Source: an uncultured Blautia sp. (GTDB taxonomy: Bacteria > Bacillota > Clostridia > Lachnospirales > Lachnospiraceae). Taken from it: a stretch of DNA of 14,795 bases. The DNA lies in contig UQSX01000072.1 of assembly GCA_900543715.1 (NCBI GenBank), forward strand, positions 1-14,795, written 5' to 3'. The notes below the pieces were generated by a model that searched no databases, was not told where the DNA came from, and was given only the letters and a program-made list of their open reading frames with translations. The position numbers and the translations under genes are program-made. This document shows positions 1 through 5,430 of the stretch, piece after piece (within the stretch, counting starts at the first letter, position 1; the number at the start of each line of letters is the position of its first letter).

Positions 1-52
1 CTTTTTTCAGGGAATTCTGACGCTTTTTTTCGGTAAATTTAGTGTATCATAA

Positions 53-344
53 ACAGGAGCCTTGGATCTTGCCCGGGCTGTCCGGTTTGTCAGAAGCCAC
101 GGAGAGGAATATGGGATCGATCAGGAAGATATCGCAGTTATGGGATTTTCCGCCTACCTATTTTGCATACGGAACCAGGGATCCTTTTGTAGGGGAATTT
201 GAAGAATGTATCCAGGCTTTGGAAGAAGCAGGAGTATCTGTAGAATCCCATGTGCTGGAAGGAATGCCCCATGGTTTCGGAGCAGAAGGGGGCTGGATAG
301 ACGGATATGATCAGTGGCTTGGCAGTATATTTGCAGAAGGATAA
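53..344 (+). pseudogene. Decayed alpha/beta-hydrolase (esterase) gene, 3' remnant
   Basis: Two reading frames carry pieces of one hydrolase. Codons from about 53 to 154 read LDLARAVRFVRSH, then EDIAVMGFSA, which is the helix and nucleophile elbow of an esterase. From 150 the next frame reads PPTYFAYGTRDP and ends with MPHGFG, the catalytic Asp and His regions. The intact paralogue downstream has the same blocks (DLARAIAF, GGSAG, PPTYACVGTNDR, LRHGFG) with about 40 residues between the elbow and PPTY. Those residues are missing here, and the junction shifts frame. A stop (taa, 50-52) lies just upstream in the elbow frame, so at least one more lesion is present. The gene probably began left of the window. 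Most likely a dead tandem duplicate of the next gene; a sequencing error could explain a frameshift but not the missing block. Confidence 0.75.
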
Positions 345-363
345 AAAATCAGGAGGAAGAGGT

Positions 364-1428
364 ATGGGAAAAACATGGCACATATACAGAAACAGTCTTA
401 GGGTTATCCTTTTGTCCGGGGTTCTGTCTTTTATGCTGCTTCTGTCAGGCTGCGGCCAGACAGAGGAGAGCTCCCGGACAGATTCATCAGATGCAAACCC
501 TTCAGAGAAAGCTGAAACTGTAGAGAACGGGAGCAGTGGTGAGGAGGAGGATTATACCTTAGAGACAAAGGTTATGGATGTGATCAATGATCCGGTATTT
601 GGAGATTACGGGAGACTGATTTTTCCTGTGGACCGGACGATTGATGAGGATCTGGAACTACAGGATGTGGGAGAGATCCTGACCTGGTATAACAATGTGA
701 ATCCAGACCGTACGGTGGAGATTGCAAATTATCTGAAAGATCAGGTGGAGTCAGGAGAGCAGATTTTCTATGACATTTATACAGATGAAGAAAAGGCGGA
801 AGATCCTGACAAGGAAAATACAGGGCTGTTTTTCTTCCGGGGAGAGCCGGGAGCAAAGACTGCAGTGATCAATGCAGGAGGAGGTTTTGTCTATGTGGCT
901 GCCATGCATGACAGCTTTCCCCATGCAATGGAACTGTCCAAAAAAGGATACAATGCTTTTGCACTGATCTACCGGCCGGGAGCAGATACGGCCTGTGAAG
1001 ATCTGGCAAGAGCCATCGCCTTTCTCCATGAAAACGCAGATGAACTTCAGATTGATATGACGGATTACTCCCTTTGGGGCGGCTCTGCAGGAGCACGTAT
1101 GGCGGCCTGGCTGGGATCCTATGGAACAGCAGCATTCGGAGAGAAAGAATATCCGGCTCCGGCAGCCGTGATCATGGAATATACAGGCCTTTCAGATGTA
1201 ACAGGCAATGAACCGCCCACTTATGCCTGTGTGGGAACCAATGACAGGATTGCTTCTTATCGCTCTATGAAAGATTACATCAGCCGGATACAGGAAAATG
1301 GAACAGACGCAGAAATCCAGGTATTTGACGGCCTGAGGCATGGGTTCGGCCTGGGAGAAGGAACTGTGGCAGAAGGCTGGATCGATGAGGCGGTCAGCTT
1401 TTGGGAGAGAAACGCAGGTTCTGAATAA
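364..1428 (+). CDS. Alpha/beta-hydrolase-fold lipoprotein (putative esterase)
   Basis: 354 residues. I start it at ATG 364 because AGGAGGAAGAGG lies directly upstream and this start gives a clean lipoprotein signal: positive N-terminus, hydrophobic core and lipobox LLSGC with Cys30. A Ser/Glu/Asp-rich linker (about 31-65) follows, as in surface-anchored lipoproteins. The hydrolase core runs from about 155 to the end: oxyanion loop AGGGF (181-185), nucleophile elbow GGSAG with Ser241, GTNDR with Asp294 and LRHGFG with His326, a complete Ser-Asp-His triad in the usual order. The fold resembles acetyl-esterase/carbohydrate-esterase hydrolases (BD-FAE/Aes type). Substrate unknown; deacylation of dietary or host glycans outside the membrane is a guess. 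It follows the remnant of a paralogue and ends before a terminator. The family is certain, the substrate is not. Confidence 0.85.
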   Translation: MGKTWHIYRNSLRVILLSGVLSFMLLLSGCGQTEESSRTDSSDANPSEKAETVENGSSGEEEDYTLETKVMDVINDPVFGDYGRLIFPVDRTIDEDLELQDVGEILTWYNNVNPDRTVEIANYLKDQVESGEQIFYDIYTDEEKAEDPDKENTGLFFFRGEPGAKTAVINAGGGFVYVAAMHDSFPHAMELSKKGYNAFALIYRPGADTACEDLARAIAFLHENADELQIDMTDYSLWGGSAGARMAAWLGSYGTAAFGEKEYPAPAAVIMEYTGLSDVTGNEPPTYACVGTNDRIASYRSMKDYISRIQENGTDAEIQVFDGLRHGFGLGEGTVAEGWIDEAVSFWERNAGSE

Positions 1429-1473
1429 GAAGAAAGACGGTATGCCCCGTGGACAATGGCATTAAGTTAAGAG

Positions 1474-1511
1474 AATCTCACATCACAGAAAATGTGGTGT
1501 GGGATTTTTTT
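1474..1511 (+). terminator. Rho-independent terminator after the lipoprotein hydrolase
   Basis: AATCTCACATCAC (1474-1486) pairs with GTGGTGTGGGATT (1494-1506), including two G-U pairs. The loop is 7 nt and a run of T (1505-1511) follows. It closes the hydrolase gene 46 bases after its stop. Confidence 0.8.
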
Positions 1512-1706
1512 GAGATTAAGAATTGACAAATAAGCAAAAACAGGATCTAGCCGGCCTTGTTTCTAACCCCAAAACAGATTTTTCTAGAAACAGAAAAATC
1601 CCATATGAGAAAATGATCCTTTCCTTCTATGGGAGTTCGGGCATAGGGGGAATAAAAGGGGGTGACGGAATGGTACACGAAAAAGATGGATACCCTATGA
1701 ATTTCA
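1512..1706. other. Intergenic stretch with no convincing gene
   Basis: The hydrolase stop and the next gene start are about 350 bases apart. Besides the terminator and the promoter listed separately, this part holds one perfect 9-bp inverted repeat, GATTTTTCT/AGAAAAATC (1577-1585 and 1592-1600, loop 6 nt), without a T-run. It also holds a 19-codon reading frame from ATG 1670 to 1729, preceded by a GGGGGTGACGG sequence. That frame overlaps the promoter of the next gene and resembles nothing I know. A longer frame from TTG 1523 has no ribosome binding site. I treat this as non-coding or decayed sequence. Confidence 0.5.
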
Positions 1707-1735
1707 TTGAATGGCTGATTTTTAACTGATATAAT
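1707..1735 (+). promoter_or_regulatory. Sigma-A type promoter for the small membrane-protein genes
   Basis: TTGAAT (1707-1712), a 17-nt spacer and TATAAT (1730-1735), with TG one base upstream of the -10 (extended -10). It lies 46 bases before ATG 1782 and is one of the clearest promoters in the window. Confidence 0.75.
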
Positions 1736-1781
1736 GTGAATATAGAAATCGATAAATTGGAATTTCTCTGAGGGATAATTT

Positions 1782-2126
1782 ATGGATAAGAAACGGTTGA
1801 AACGAGTGTTGGGAGGTGCAATTCCGCTTGCCATCCTAATAATCGGTTTAAGTTATAACAGCTATGTTAGGGTGCACACTTTCACCCTTTCCGGTAGCGA
1901 GAGAGTGAAAAGCGAAGAGATTCAGCCCGTTAGCGGAAGTGTAAAAGTTACCGGTACTGCTGATACCGATGTCATATTTACGGATATTGAAAGCGGAGAA
2001 ACTTATGTAATAGGTTATATTACATCTGGAGCAGGAGATACGATTAAACTCGAACGAGGAAAATGGTACAGGGTTGAAGGCGTTGGAGAACTTACAGTGA
2101 GGCCAGTCAATGTTCGTACAGAATAA
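1782..2126 (+). CDS. Small membrane-anchored protein of unknown function
   Basis: 114 residues. A basic N-terminus (MDKKRLKR) precedes one hydrophobic segment (about 10-26, LGGAIPLAILIIGLSY). The remainder is a polar, beta-rich domain with many Val, Thr and Gly residues (for example GSVKVTGTADTDVIFTDI), which would lie outside the cell. There is no lipobox or cleavage motif, so it is likely an uncleaved anchor. GAGGGA lies 7 bases before the ATG, and a strong promoter is upstream. It is followed after 44 bases by another small membrane protein, so the two are probably cotranscribed. I do not recognise the family. Confidence 0.7.
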   Translation: MDKKRLKRVLGGAIPLAILIIGLSYNSYVRVHTFTLSGSERVKSEEIQPVSGSVKVTGTADTDVIFTDIESGETYVIGYITSGAGDTIKLERGKWYRVEGVGELTVRPVNVRTE

Positions 2127-2170
2127 CAACTCCTAAGTTGTCGAATTTGAAGTTAATGAGGTGAGAATAA

Positions 2171-2362
2171 ATGGATAAAGAAAAAAAGAGGAAGTTTCAT
2201 TTGGTGTTATATGGAATTGCTATTCCCGTTAGTTTGTTCGCTCTATATACATTTATCTTTGTTTTTGATAATGGTATCGGGTGGAAAATTGCGTTAATTA
2301 TTATTGGTTTGGGTTGGCTTATATCCGCTATCTCCGGGTTTATAGAAAATTTGAAGAAATAG
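2171..2362 (+). CDS. Small two-helix membrane protein
   Basis: 63 residues with a charged start (MDKEKKRKFH) and two hydrophobic segments at about 11-31 and 38-58, ending in a short basic tail (ENLKK). GAGGTGAGA provides the ribosome binding site. It has no recognisable motif. It sits 44 bases after the previous gene with no terminator between, so it probably shares that promoter. Small proteins of this shape can be immunity proteins, membrane-complex subunits or holin-like proteins; the sequence does not decide. AT-rich codon use matches the surrounding small genes rather than the hydrolase or thi genes. Confidence 0.65.
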   Translation: MDKEKKRKFHLVLYGIAIPVSLFALYTFIFVFDNGIGWKIALIIIGLGWLISAISGFIENLKK

Positions 2363-2553
2363 AATAATCCTGCTTTATCTGTACACAATTTATGAAGTCT
2401 AAGCTATAACAAAATTAATCATATGTTAAAGAAGTGAACTGTTAAGGTGGAGAATAATGGGTAAGGGCTTTGAACGATATAAATGATGCCTGTATTTTGC
2501 AGGGGCATTGCTATCAAGACAACTAAAACTTGTGTTGGCATGGGGTGTAATCC

Positions 2554-2733
2554 ATGAGAAATAAATATCTAAAACAACTAATCTATATAGTTATTCCAAT
2601 TATTACAGTATTCGTATGTAGATTATTGAAAGTAGCACAGGGGGAAAAGAATGAAGAACTCGTATTTGGTATAATGATGGGAATACTTTTTGATATTATT
2701 TTCTTGACTATTCAAAAATTAAGAAATCAGTAG
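2554..2733 (+). CDS. Very small two-helix membrane protein
   Basis: 59 residues (ATG 2554, TAG 2731-2733), beginning MRNKYLKQLIYIVIPIITVF and ending TIQKLRNQ. Two hydrophobic segments (about 9-24 and 37-53) are joined by a charged loop, KVAQGEKNEE. The layout resembles the 63-residue protein upstream, with a basic start, two helices and a basic tail, although the sequences are not obviously alike. The ribosome binding site (GGGGTG, 2541-2546) is moderate. The uninterrupted frame, membrane pattern and charge distribution support a real gene, but at this length chance is possible. Function unknown. Confidence 0.5.
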   Translation: MRNKYLKQLIYIVIPIITVFVCRLLKVAQGEKNEELVFGIMMGILFDIIFLTIQKLRNQ

Positions 2734-2741
2734 TTTCCAAT

Positions 2742-2768
2742 TTGAAAGTATCGTTAATGGGATATAAT
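2742..2768 (+). promoter_or_regulatory. Probable promoter for the DUF4160 gene pair
   Basis: A perfect TATAAT (2763-2768) lies 41 bases before ATG 2810. The best -35 is TTGAAA (2742-2747), with a short spacer of 15 nt. The -10 is convincing, the -35 less so. Confidence 0.5.
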
Positions 2769-2809
2769 ATAAGCAATAAGTATCGAATAAGACCGAGAGG
2801 AATGATAAT

Positions 2810-3082
2810 ATGATGTATCCTTTTATGACATTGAACGATGAAACGGAAATTGTACATTCTGATATGCAGGAAAATGGAACAGTAAAAGTGTATATTGAGA
2901 AACCGGATGAACAATATGGTTTTAAACATGCTACATGCTGGCTTCCCAATTATACATGGGAGGATGTTTACCATTTCTCGAAAGAAGAGATTGAGCAGTT
3001 CGAAGAAATAATAAGATCAACCGCTCATCTTATTATTGAATTCTCTCAGGAAGGAGGATTTGAAAATTCCTCAAATCTTTAG
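2810..3082 (+). CDS. Conserved small protein, partner of a DUF4160 protein
   Basis: 90 residues, acidic and soluble, with no signal or membrane segment. ATG 2810 is followed at once by an in-frame ATG (2813); GAGAGG (2795-2800) suits either. The N-terminus (MMYPFMTLNDETEIVHSDM) leads into a beta-rich half (VKVYIEKPDE), then a Trp-containing stretch (CWLPNYTWEDVYHFS) and a helical end. The next gene starts inside its 3' end, so translation is probably coupled. I recall proteins like this directly ahead of DUF4160 genes in clostridia, in the place where DUF2442 proteins sit elsewhere, but I cannot assign it to a named family. The genes may act together; a toxin-antitoxin type role is only an inference from the two-gene layout. 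Confidence 0.75.
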   Translation: MMYPFMTLNDETEIVHSDMQENGTVKVYIEKPDEQYGFKHATCWLPNYTWEDVYHFSKEEIEQFEEIIRSTAHLIIEFSQEGGFENSSNL

Positions 3083-3344
3083 AATGGGAGAATACTGGAT
3101 TTATTTCTGGACAAATGAGAATAATCCCGTTGAACCGATTCATGTACATATTGCAAAAGGAAAGCCTTCCGAAAATGCAACAAAGGTATGGATTACCAGT
3201 GCAGGAAAATGTCTGCTCTGCAATAATAATTCAAGAATACCTTCACATACGTTGCGCAATATTATGAGAATGATTGAGGCACGCAGTGCTGATATTATTC
3301 AGAAATGGGTTACATATTTTGGAGAAATACGCTATTATTGCTGA
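3060..3344 (+). CDS. DUF4160 family protein
   Basis: 94 residues from TTG 3060, which gives the family-like beginning MKIPQIFRMGEYWIYFW. The frame is open back to TTG 3036. AAGGAGG (3051-3057) is only 2 nt from TTG 3060, so the exact start is uncertain, and ATG 3081 is a shorter alternative. Family signs are the N-terminal IFRxGxYWIYFW block, PIHVHIAKG with the HVH motif at 28-30, the middle block VWITSAGKCLLC and a helical end, IMRMIEARSADIIQKW. DUF4160 proteins are usually encoded beside DUF2442 or similar small proteins and have been discussed as possible toxin-antitoxin components; their biochemical role is not known to me. Overlap with the preceding gene is 23 bases. Confidence 0.8.
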   Translation: MKIPQIFRMGEYWIYFWTNENNPVEPIHVHIAKGKPSENATKVWITSAGKCLLCNNNSRIPSHTLRNIMRMIEARSADIIQKWVTYFGEIRYYC

Positions 3345-3464
3345 TTTTCATTAAATTGCACTGGGATACGTTAGGGGGAACCATATCACAAATAAGGGCG
3401 GTTTGAAAGAGAATGGTTAGGCAATGTTCTGCTCTCTTTTATTAATGGGAAAGGGGCTTGAACG

Positions 3465-3808
3465 ATGAAAAAGATGTTAATTATAACCGGGCTTTTGACG
3501 GTATTGCTCATAGGTTGTGAATCATAGCCACATATTATGAAATGAATGATGGGACATGGCAGTGTGATGATAGAACATATAAATTTAGACTAGAGTTAAC
3601 TGGTAGAATGCTTAATGCTGAATCGGATAGTTATTATGTCGTTCTTACGGACAATGAGGATTTAACTTTTGAAGATGTATCAAAAAGCCTGTATAGTAGT
3701 CTACTCGAGGATAATAAGATAATGGAAGGTTCCTATTATTGTAGAAATGTAATTCTCACACACAAAGCGGTTACTCCATTGGAGATCAACCGCTTTTTCT
3801 ATACTTAA
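3465..3808 (+). pseudogene. Frameshifted small lipoprotein gene
   Basis: From ATG 3465, after AAAGGGGCTT, the frame reads MKKMLIITGLLTVLLIGCES and stops at TAG 3525-3527. This is a typical lipoprotein signal with lipobox LIGC. In the next frame, open across that stop, the sequence continues YYEMNDGTWQCDDRTYKFRL and runs on through LTDNEDLTFEDVSKSLYSSL to a stop at 3806-3808. A signal peptide with nothing behind it and a mature domain with no signal, joined within 20 bases, indicate one gene broken by a single-base indel near 3519-3541. The last 20 or so residues (CRNVILTHKAV and on) look less natural, so there may be a second shift. The alternative is a cytosolic 88-residue protein starting at ATG 3542. 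Function unknown. Confidence 0.6.
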
Positions 3809-3829
3809 ATTTAAGATTGGAGCGATTGA

Positions 3830-4073
3830 TTGAAGGGTATTTTTACCGATATGCAGGCAAAAATCGGCTGTCCGTATCTCTCCGACCTGCCCTGCTACAA
3901 GCGTGCGGTCTGGACTGAACAGCACTTATGAAGAATATGCTGTCCAGGATATCGACAACTTCCCTATTGAAATCGGGGAGTATATCTCTATTCAAGAACT
4001 CAAAGAGATGATTTGTGAGCTTTCCGATTATATCACCAACGCTCTGGACAAGTTTGTTTCCCACGATTGCTAA
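3830..4073 (+). pseudogene. Broken small gene of unknown function
   Basis: GGAG (3819-3822) precedes TTG 3830, which opens MKGIFTDMQAKIGCPYLSDL and continues PCYKRAVWTEQHL before a TGA at 3929-3931. The neighbouring frame takes up immediately with EEYAVQDIDNFPIEIGEYIS and QELKEMICELSDYI, ending at TAA 4071-4073. The two halves together make a plausible soluble protein of about 81 residues, Cys- and Tyr-rich at the start and helical and acidic at the end, with a single frameshift near 3929. I recognise the opening as a recurrent style in clostridial accessory regions but cannot name the family. Two separate mini-ORFs are possible but less likely, as the second has no start or binding site of its own. 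Confidence 0.5.
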
Positions 4074-4111
4074 AAGGTGAAAAAAAGGGCCCGGTTCGAA
4101 ATTTTCAAAAA

Positions 4112-4239
4112 ATTTTAGCACTCAGGGGTTGACTTTGCTGATAATATATGTTATATTACAGATAGAACAAAGGGAGAGAGAAAAAAGAATGGTTCCAGGT
4201 TCTGGCAACAACACTTCGGTTTTCCCAAAGTGCTAAAAT
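4112..4239. repeat. Exact 11-bp inverted repeat with CIRCE-like arms around the hsp20 promoter and leader
   Basis: ATTTTAGCACT (4112-4122) and AGTGCTAAAAT (4229-4239) are perfect inverse complements, 117 bp centre to centre. The left arm contains the full CIRCE half-site TTAGCACTC (4115-4123), and the right arm contains AAGTGCTAA (4228-4236), 8 of 9 bases of the other half-site. CIRCE is the HrcA operator, normally two half-sites 9 bp apart. At that normal spacing, the bases after the left arm (4133-4141) match GAGTGCTAA at only 5 of 9 positions. The left arm lies upstream of the -35, so a hairpin in the mRNA cannot be the purpose. Confidence 0.65.
4129..4157 (+). promoter_or_regulatory. Promoter of the hsp20 pair
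   Basis: TTGACT (4129-4134), a 17-nt spacer and TATATT (4152-4157). This predicts transcription from about 4164 and a leader of about 110 nt. The CIRCE-like half-site ends 5 bases before the -35, and the degenerate second half (4133-4141) overlaps the -35 and spacer, a place where HrcA binding would block RNA polymerase. Confidence 0.7.
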
Positions 4240-4269
4240 ATATTTTATATGTCTTGTGAAAGGAGATAT
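4240..4269 (+). promoter_or_regulatory. Candidate RNA thermometer masking the hsp20 ribosome binding site
   Basis: In the mRNA, AUAUUUU (4240-4246) can pair with GAGAUAU (4263-4269), seven pairs including two G-U, across a 16-nt loop. The right arm covers the GAG of the Shine-Dalgarno AAAGGAG (4259-4265) ahead of ATG 4275. A weak A-U/G-U helix with a U-run over the binding site is the design of fourU-type thermometers, which are common on hsp20 mRNAs. The helix is short, so this is only a candidate. Confidence 0.3.
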
Positions 4270-4274
4270 GACCT

Positions 4275-4727
4275 ATGTTAGTACCTAGTATTTTTGGAGA
4301 AAATTTATTTGATGACTTTATGGACTTCCCATTTAACCATGACTTCTGGGGAAGGAAAAATCCTCTGTATGGCAAGAATGCCAAGAGAATGATGAAGACC
4401 GATATCCGGGAAACAGATGGCTCTTATGAACTGGATGTTGACCTGCCAGGGTTTAAGAAAGATGAGATTCAGGCTTCCCTGGAAAATGGCTACCTTACCA
4501 TTTCCGCTGCTAAAGGGCTGGATAAAGATGAAAAAGATAAAGATGGCAAATATATCCGCCAGGAACGCTATGCAGGGGCAATGAGCAGAAGCTTCTATGT
4601 AGGTGATGAAGTTACTCAGGAGGAGATTAAGGCAAAATATGAAGACGGTATCCTGAAACTGAGCATTCCGAAAAAGGAGAAAAAACCTGCAGTTGAACAG
4701 GATAATCATATTGCAATAGAGGGCTGA
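4275..4727 (+). CDS. Hsp20 family small heat shock protein (first copy)
   Basis: 150 residues. Small heat shock proteins bind unfolding proteins without ATP and hold them for refolding. The N-terminal arm (1-39) is short and Phe-rich (LFDDFMDFPF). The alpha-crystallin domain spans about 40-135, starting KTDIRE, with YELDVDLPGFKKDEI in the middle and the signature GILKLSIPKK at 125-134. The C-terminal IxI oligomerisation motif is present as IAI (146-148). The start is set by AAAGGAG at 4259-4265. It shares long blocks with the next gene (MKTDIRE, DLPGFKK, RSFYVG, IPKKE), so the pair arose by tandem duplication. Likely heat-regulated: a CIRCE-type half-site adjoins the promoter, with a possible thermometer in the leader. 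Confidence 0.95.
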   Translation: MLVPSIFGENLFDDFMDFPFNHDFWGRKNPLYGKNAKRMMKTDIRETDGSYELDVDLPGFKKDEIQASLENGYLTISAAKGLDKDEKDKDGKYIRQERYAGAMSRSFYVGDEVTQEEIKAKYEDGILKLSIPKKEKKPAVEQDNHIAIEG

Positions 4728-4741
4728 CAGATTTTTGTCAG
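4724..4741 (+). promoter_or_regulatory. Hairpin between the two hsp20 genes
   Basis: CTGACA (4724-4729) and TGTCAG (4736-4741) form a 6-bp stem over the stop codon of the first gene, with a T-rich loop and no T-run behind it. It is not a terminator; it might mark an mRNA processing point or weak attenuation. Confidence 0.35.
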
Positions 4742-4785
4742 TCCAGGGCAGAAGAGTAGGAGAAGCGAAAAAGGAGGAATGACCT

Positions 4786-5244
4786 ATGTTGCTGCCAAGA
4801 ACAGTTGCTGATGACTGGTTTGATGATTTCTTTGACATGGATGAGTTCCCATTTTTTGACGACAGAGCAGAAAGAAAGATGGAAAGAAAGTTTTATGGAC
4901 GGAGAGCAAAAAACTTGATGAAGACGGATATCCGGGAGAAGAAAGACGGCTATGAACTGGATATCGATCTTCCAGGATTTAAGAAAGAAGATGTAAAGGT
5001 TACTTTGGTCAATGGGTATATGAGGATTTCTGCAAAGAAGGATTCTCCAAAAGAGACTAAAAATGGACGCTATATCCGGAAAGAACGTTTCAGCGGCGCC
5101 TGTGAGAGAAGTTTTTATGTAGGAGAGAACCTGACCAAGGAAGATATCCAGGGAGAATTTAAACATGGCGTATTGAAACTGAGGATTCCGAAAAAAGAGG
5201 CAACACCTCAGGTGGAGACGAATAACTATATTACCATTGAGTAA
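4786..5244 (+). CDS. Hsp20 family small heat shock protein (second copy)
   Basis: 152 residues, starting at ATG 4786 behind AAAAAGGAGG (spacing 9). Its arm is acidic and aromatic (WFDDFFDMDEFPFFDD), more charged than in the first copy. The alpha-crystallin domain runs from about 43 (LMKTDIRE) to 139, with DIDLPGFKKEDV in the middle and GVLKLRIPKK at 128-137. The C-terminal IxI motif is ITI (149-151). The gene lies 58 bases after its paralogue with no promoter visible between them, and a strong terminator follows, so the two form one operon. Their different arms and loop (SPKETKNG against LDKDEKDKDG) suggest they may form mixed or distinct oligomers. Confidence 0.95.
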   Translation: MLLPRTVADDWFDDFFDMDEFPFFDDRAERKMERKFYGRRAKNLMKTDIREKKDGYELDIDLPGFKKEDVKVTLVNGYMRISAKKDSPKETKNGRYIRKERFSGACERSFYVGENLTKEDIQGEFKHGVLKLRIPKKEATPQVETNNYITIE

Positions 5245-5264
5245 AGAAATATTTTCAATAGAGA

Positions 5265-5315
5265 AAAAAGACTGCTTTGCACCGGGGAACAGAAGGGCTG
5301 CAGAGCAGTCTTTTT
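5265..5315 (+). terminator. Strong terminator after the hsp20 operon
   Basis: AAAAAGACTGCT (5265-5276) pairs exactly with AGCAGTCTTTTT (5304-5315). The stem extends inward by TTGCA/TGCAG (one G-U) to 17 bp. A-run on the left and T-run on the right make it potentially bidirectional. Confidence 0.9.
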
Positions 5316-5342
5316 GTGCAACAGCCTCCCATGGAAAAAGCG

Positions 5343-5371
5343 TTGCAAATAGCAGAAAAGGGTAATAGAAT
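5343..5371 (+). promoter_or_regulatory. Promoter of the pyrophosphatase gene
   Basis: TTGCAA (5343-5348), a 17-nt spacer and TAGAAT (5366-5371). The leader to ATG 5431 holds a small hairpin, AAAGTCTC (5389-5396) with GAGGCTTT (5407-5414), just upstream of the AAAAGGAGG binding site; its role is unknown. Confidence 0.6.
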
Positions 5372-5430
5372 AAGGATATCAAGGTGAGAAAGTCTCCGAA
5401 AGGACAGAGGCTTTAAAAGGAGGTATTTCT

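Noticed and set aside
1523..1729. 68-codon frame from TTG 1523
   Set aside because: No binding site, overlaps a clear promoter, and the product resembles nothing; the TTGACA at its start has no matching -10 at the right distance.
2484..2557. Hairpin ATGCC/GGCAT and a 24-codon frame
   Set aside because: The stem has a two-base bulge and no T-run, and the frame has no binding site.
3402..3441. Possible terminator AAAGAGA/TCTCTTT after the DUF4160 gene
   Set aside because: Only a 7-bp stem with a loop of about 20 nt and a poor T-run; too weak to list.
4738..5382. 214-codon open frame on the minus strand
   Set aside because: Antisense to the second hsp20 gene and reads through a strong terminator; not coding.
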